A stretch of DNA of 5,908 bases from assembly GCA_027489195.1 (NCBI GenBank), contig JAIYAG010000487.1:1-5908 (forward strand). Reading direction: 5' to 3'. The position numbers and the translations under genes were made by a program. The notes under the pieces are model-generated. The model did not search any database, was not told the origin of the DNA, and saw nothing but the letters and a program-made list of their open reading frames with translations. Positions within the stretch are counted from its first letter, which is position 1. Every line of letters begins with the position of its first letter. The stretch is from Burkholderiales bacterium (GTDB lineage: Bacteria; Pseudomonadota; Gammaproteobacteria; Burkholderiales; Burkholderiaceae_E). Shown piece after piece: positions 5,534-5,908 of the stretch.

Positions 5534-5908
5534 ATGTCCGACACCACGCCCCTCTTTCGCCGCCCCGCCACGCTCGAGTGGCTCACGCAGATCCACAAGG
5601 ACACCGCGGTCGAGCGGATGGGCATCGAGTTCACGCAGGTGGGCCCCGACCGGCTGGTCGCCCGCATGCCGGTCGATGCGCGCACGAGGCAGCCGATGGG
5701 CATCCTGCACGGCGGCGTGTCGGTCGTGCTCGCCGAGACGCTCGGCAGCTGCGCGGCTTCGCTGACCCTGCCGCCCGACCGCTATGCAGTGGGCCTGGAC
5801 ATCAACGCGAACCACATCCGCGCGGTGAAGAGCGGCTGGGTCACCGGCACCTGCACGCCGATCCACGTCGGCCGCAGCACCCAGGTCTGGGCCATCGAGA
5901 TCCGCGAC
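5534..5908 (+). CDS. Hotdog-fold acyl-CoA thioesterase (PaaI/YdiI-like), 3' end outside window
   Basis: The frame is open from ATG at 5534 to the last base, giving 125 residues without a stop. Hotdog thioesterases of this group are about 135-150 residues long and act as cytoplasmic oligomers, hydrolysing acyl- or aryl-CoA to acid plus CoA. The signature QPMGILHGGVSVVLAETLGS (53-72) contains the HGG turn (59-61) and the general-base candidate E68, as in YdiI, EntH and Arthrobacter-type 4-hydroxybenzoyl-CoA thioesterases. The second half (AVGLDINANHIRAVKSGWVTG, 85-105, and PIHVGRSTQVWAIEIRD, 109-125) is the usual hotdog continuation, so only about 15-20 residues are missing. There is no clear Shine-Dalgarno upstream, and no alternative in-frame start was found nearby. 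It diverges from the acyl-CoA ligase across 82 bp, which suggests that both act on the same acyl group. The substrate cannot be told from sequence. Confidence 0.9.
   Translation, partial: MSDTTPLFRRPATLEWLTQIHKDTAVERMGIEFTQVGPDRLVARMPVDARTRQPMGILHGGVSVVLAETLGSCAASLTLPPDRYAVGLDINANHIRAVKSGWVTGTCTPIHVGRSTQVWAIEIRD

Noticed and set aside
5473..5703. Reverse-strand small open frame overlapping the thioesterase start
   Set aside because: The sense frame encodes a clear hotdog thioesterase. The antisense peptide has no recognisable feature and would end inside the promoter region.
3722..5866. A 714-codon open frame on the reverse strand overlapping the whole acyl-CoA ligase gene
   Set aside because: Its translation is Arg/Ala/Gly-rich with no motifs, while the overlapping frame has every ANL ligase motif. 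It is a shadow produced by high GC at third positions, and it also overlaps the thioesterase.
1..5908. Mobile element, CRISPR, tRNA, prophage or toxin-antitoxin content
   Set aside because: No direct-repeat array, transposase or integrase motif, tRNA-like fold or composition shift was seen. Every long stretch is explained by metabolic or housekeeping genes.

Overview
The window is high-GC, tightly packed chromosomal DNA with strong bias for G or C at third codon positions. The end of an SRP54/Ffh protein of the E. coli type (M-domain core, then a Met-rich tail with Gly-Pro residues) and the look of the metabolic genes suggest a proteobacterium, most likely a betaproteobacterium near Burkholderiales. 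That placement is inferred from remembered sequence similarity, not from a search. I see no phage, IS, CRISPR, tRNA or rRNA signal. This looks like core or near-core genome rather than an accessory island.

Left part (1-2035, + strand): the last 200 codons of ffh are followed after 19 bp by a complete FAD-dependent D-2-hydroxyglutarate dehydrogenase-like oxidoreductase, probably reached at least partly by read-through. Middle (2036-2999): a 124-bp intergenic region holds three consecutive small stem-loops, then a near-consensus Pho box (CTGTCAC-GAAA-CCGTCAT) with a -10-like TAGACT. It leads into an EgtC/YafJ-type class II glutamine amidotransferase with an N-terminal Cys nucleophile.

Right part (3000-5908): the amidotransferase converges with a leftward two-gene unit, an AMP-forming acyl-CoA ligase followed after 4 bp by an alpha/beta hydrolase of the arylformamidase-like HGGYW class. 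Divergent from the ligase, across 82 bp, is a hotdog-fold acyl-CoA thioesterase that runs off the end of the window. The two divergent promoters I can propose lie on top of each other and within an 8-bp-arm inverted repeat, so a gene that makes acyl-CoA and one that hydrolyses it may share one control region.

No gene here belongs to an obviously undescribed system. The points most worth a second look are regulatory: the putative Pho box upstream of an orphan amidotransferase, and the overlapping symmetric control region between ligase and thioesterase.
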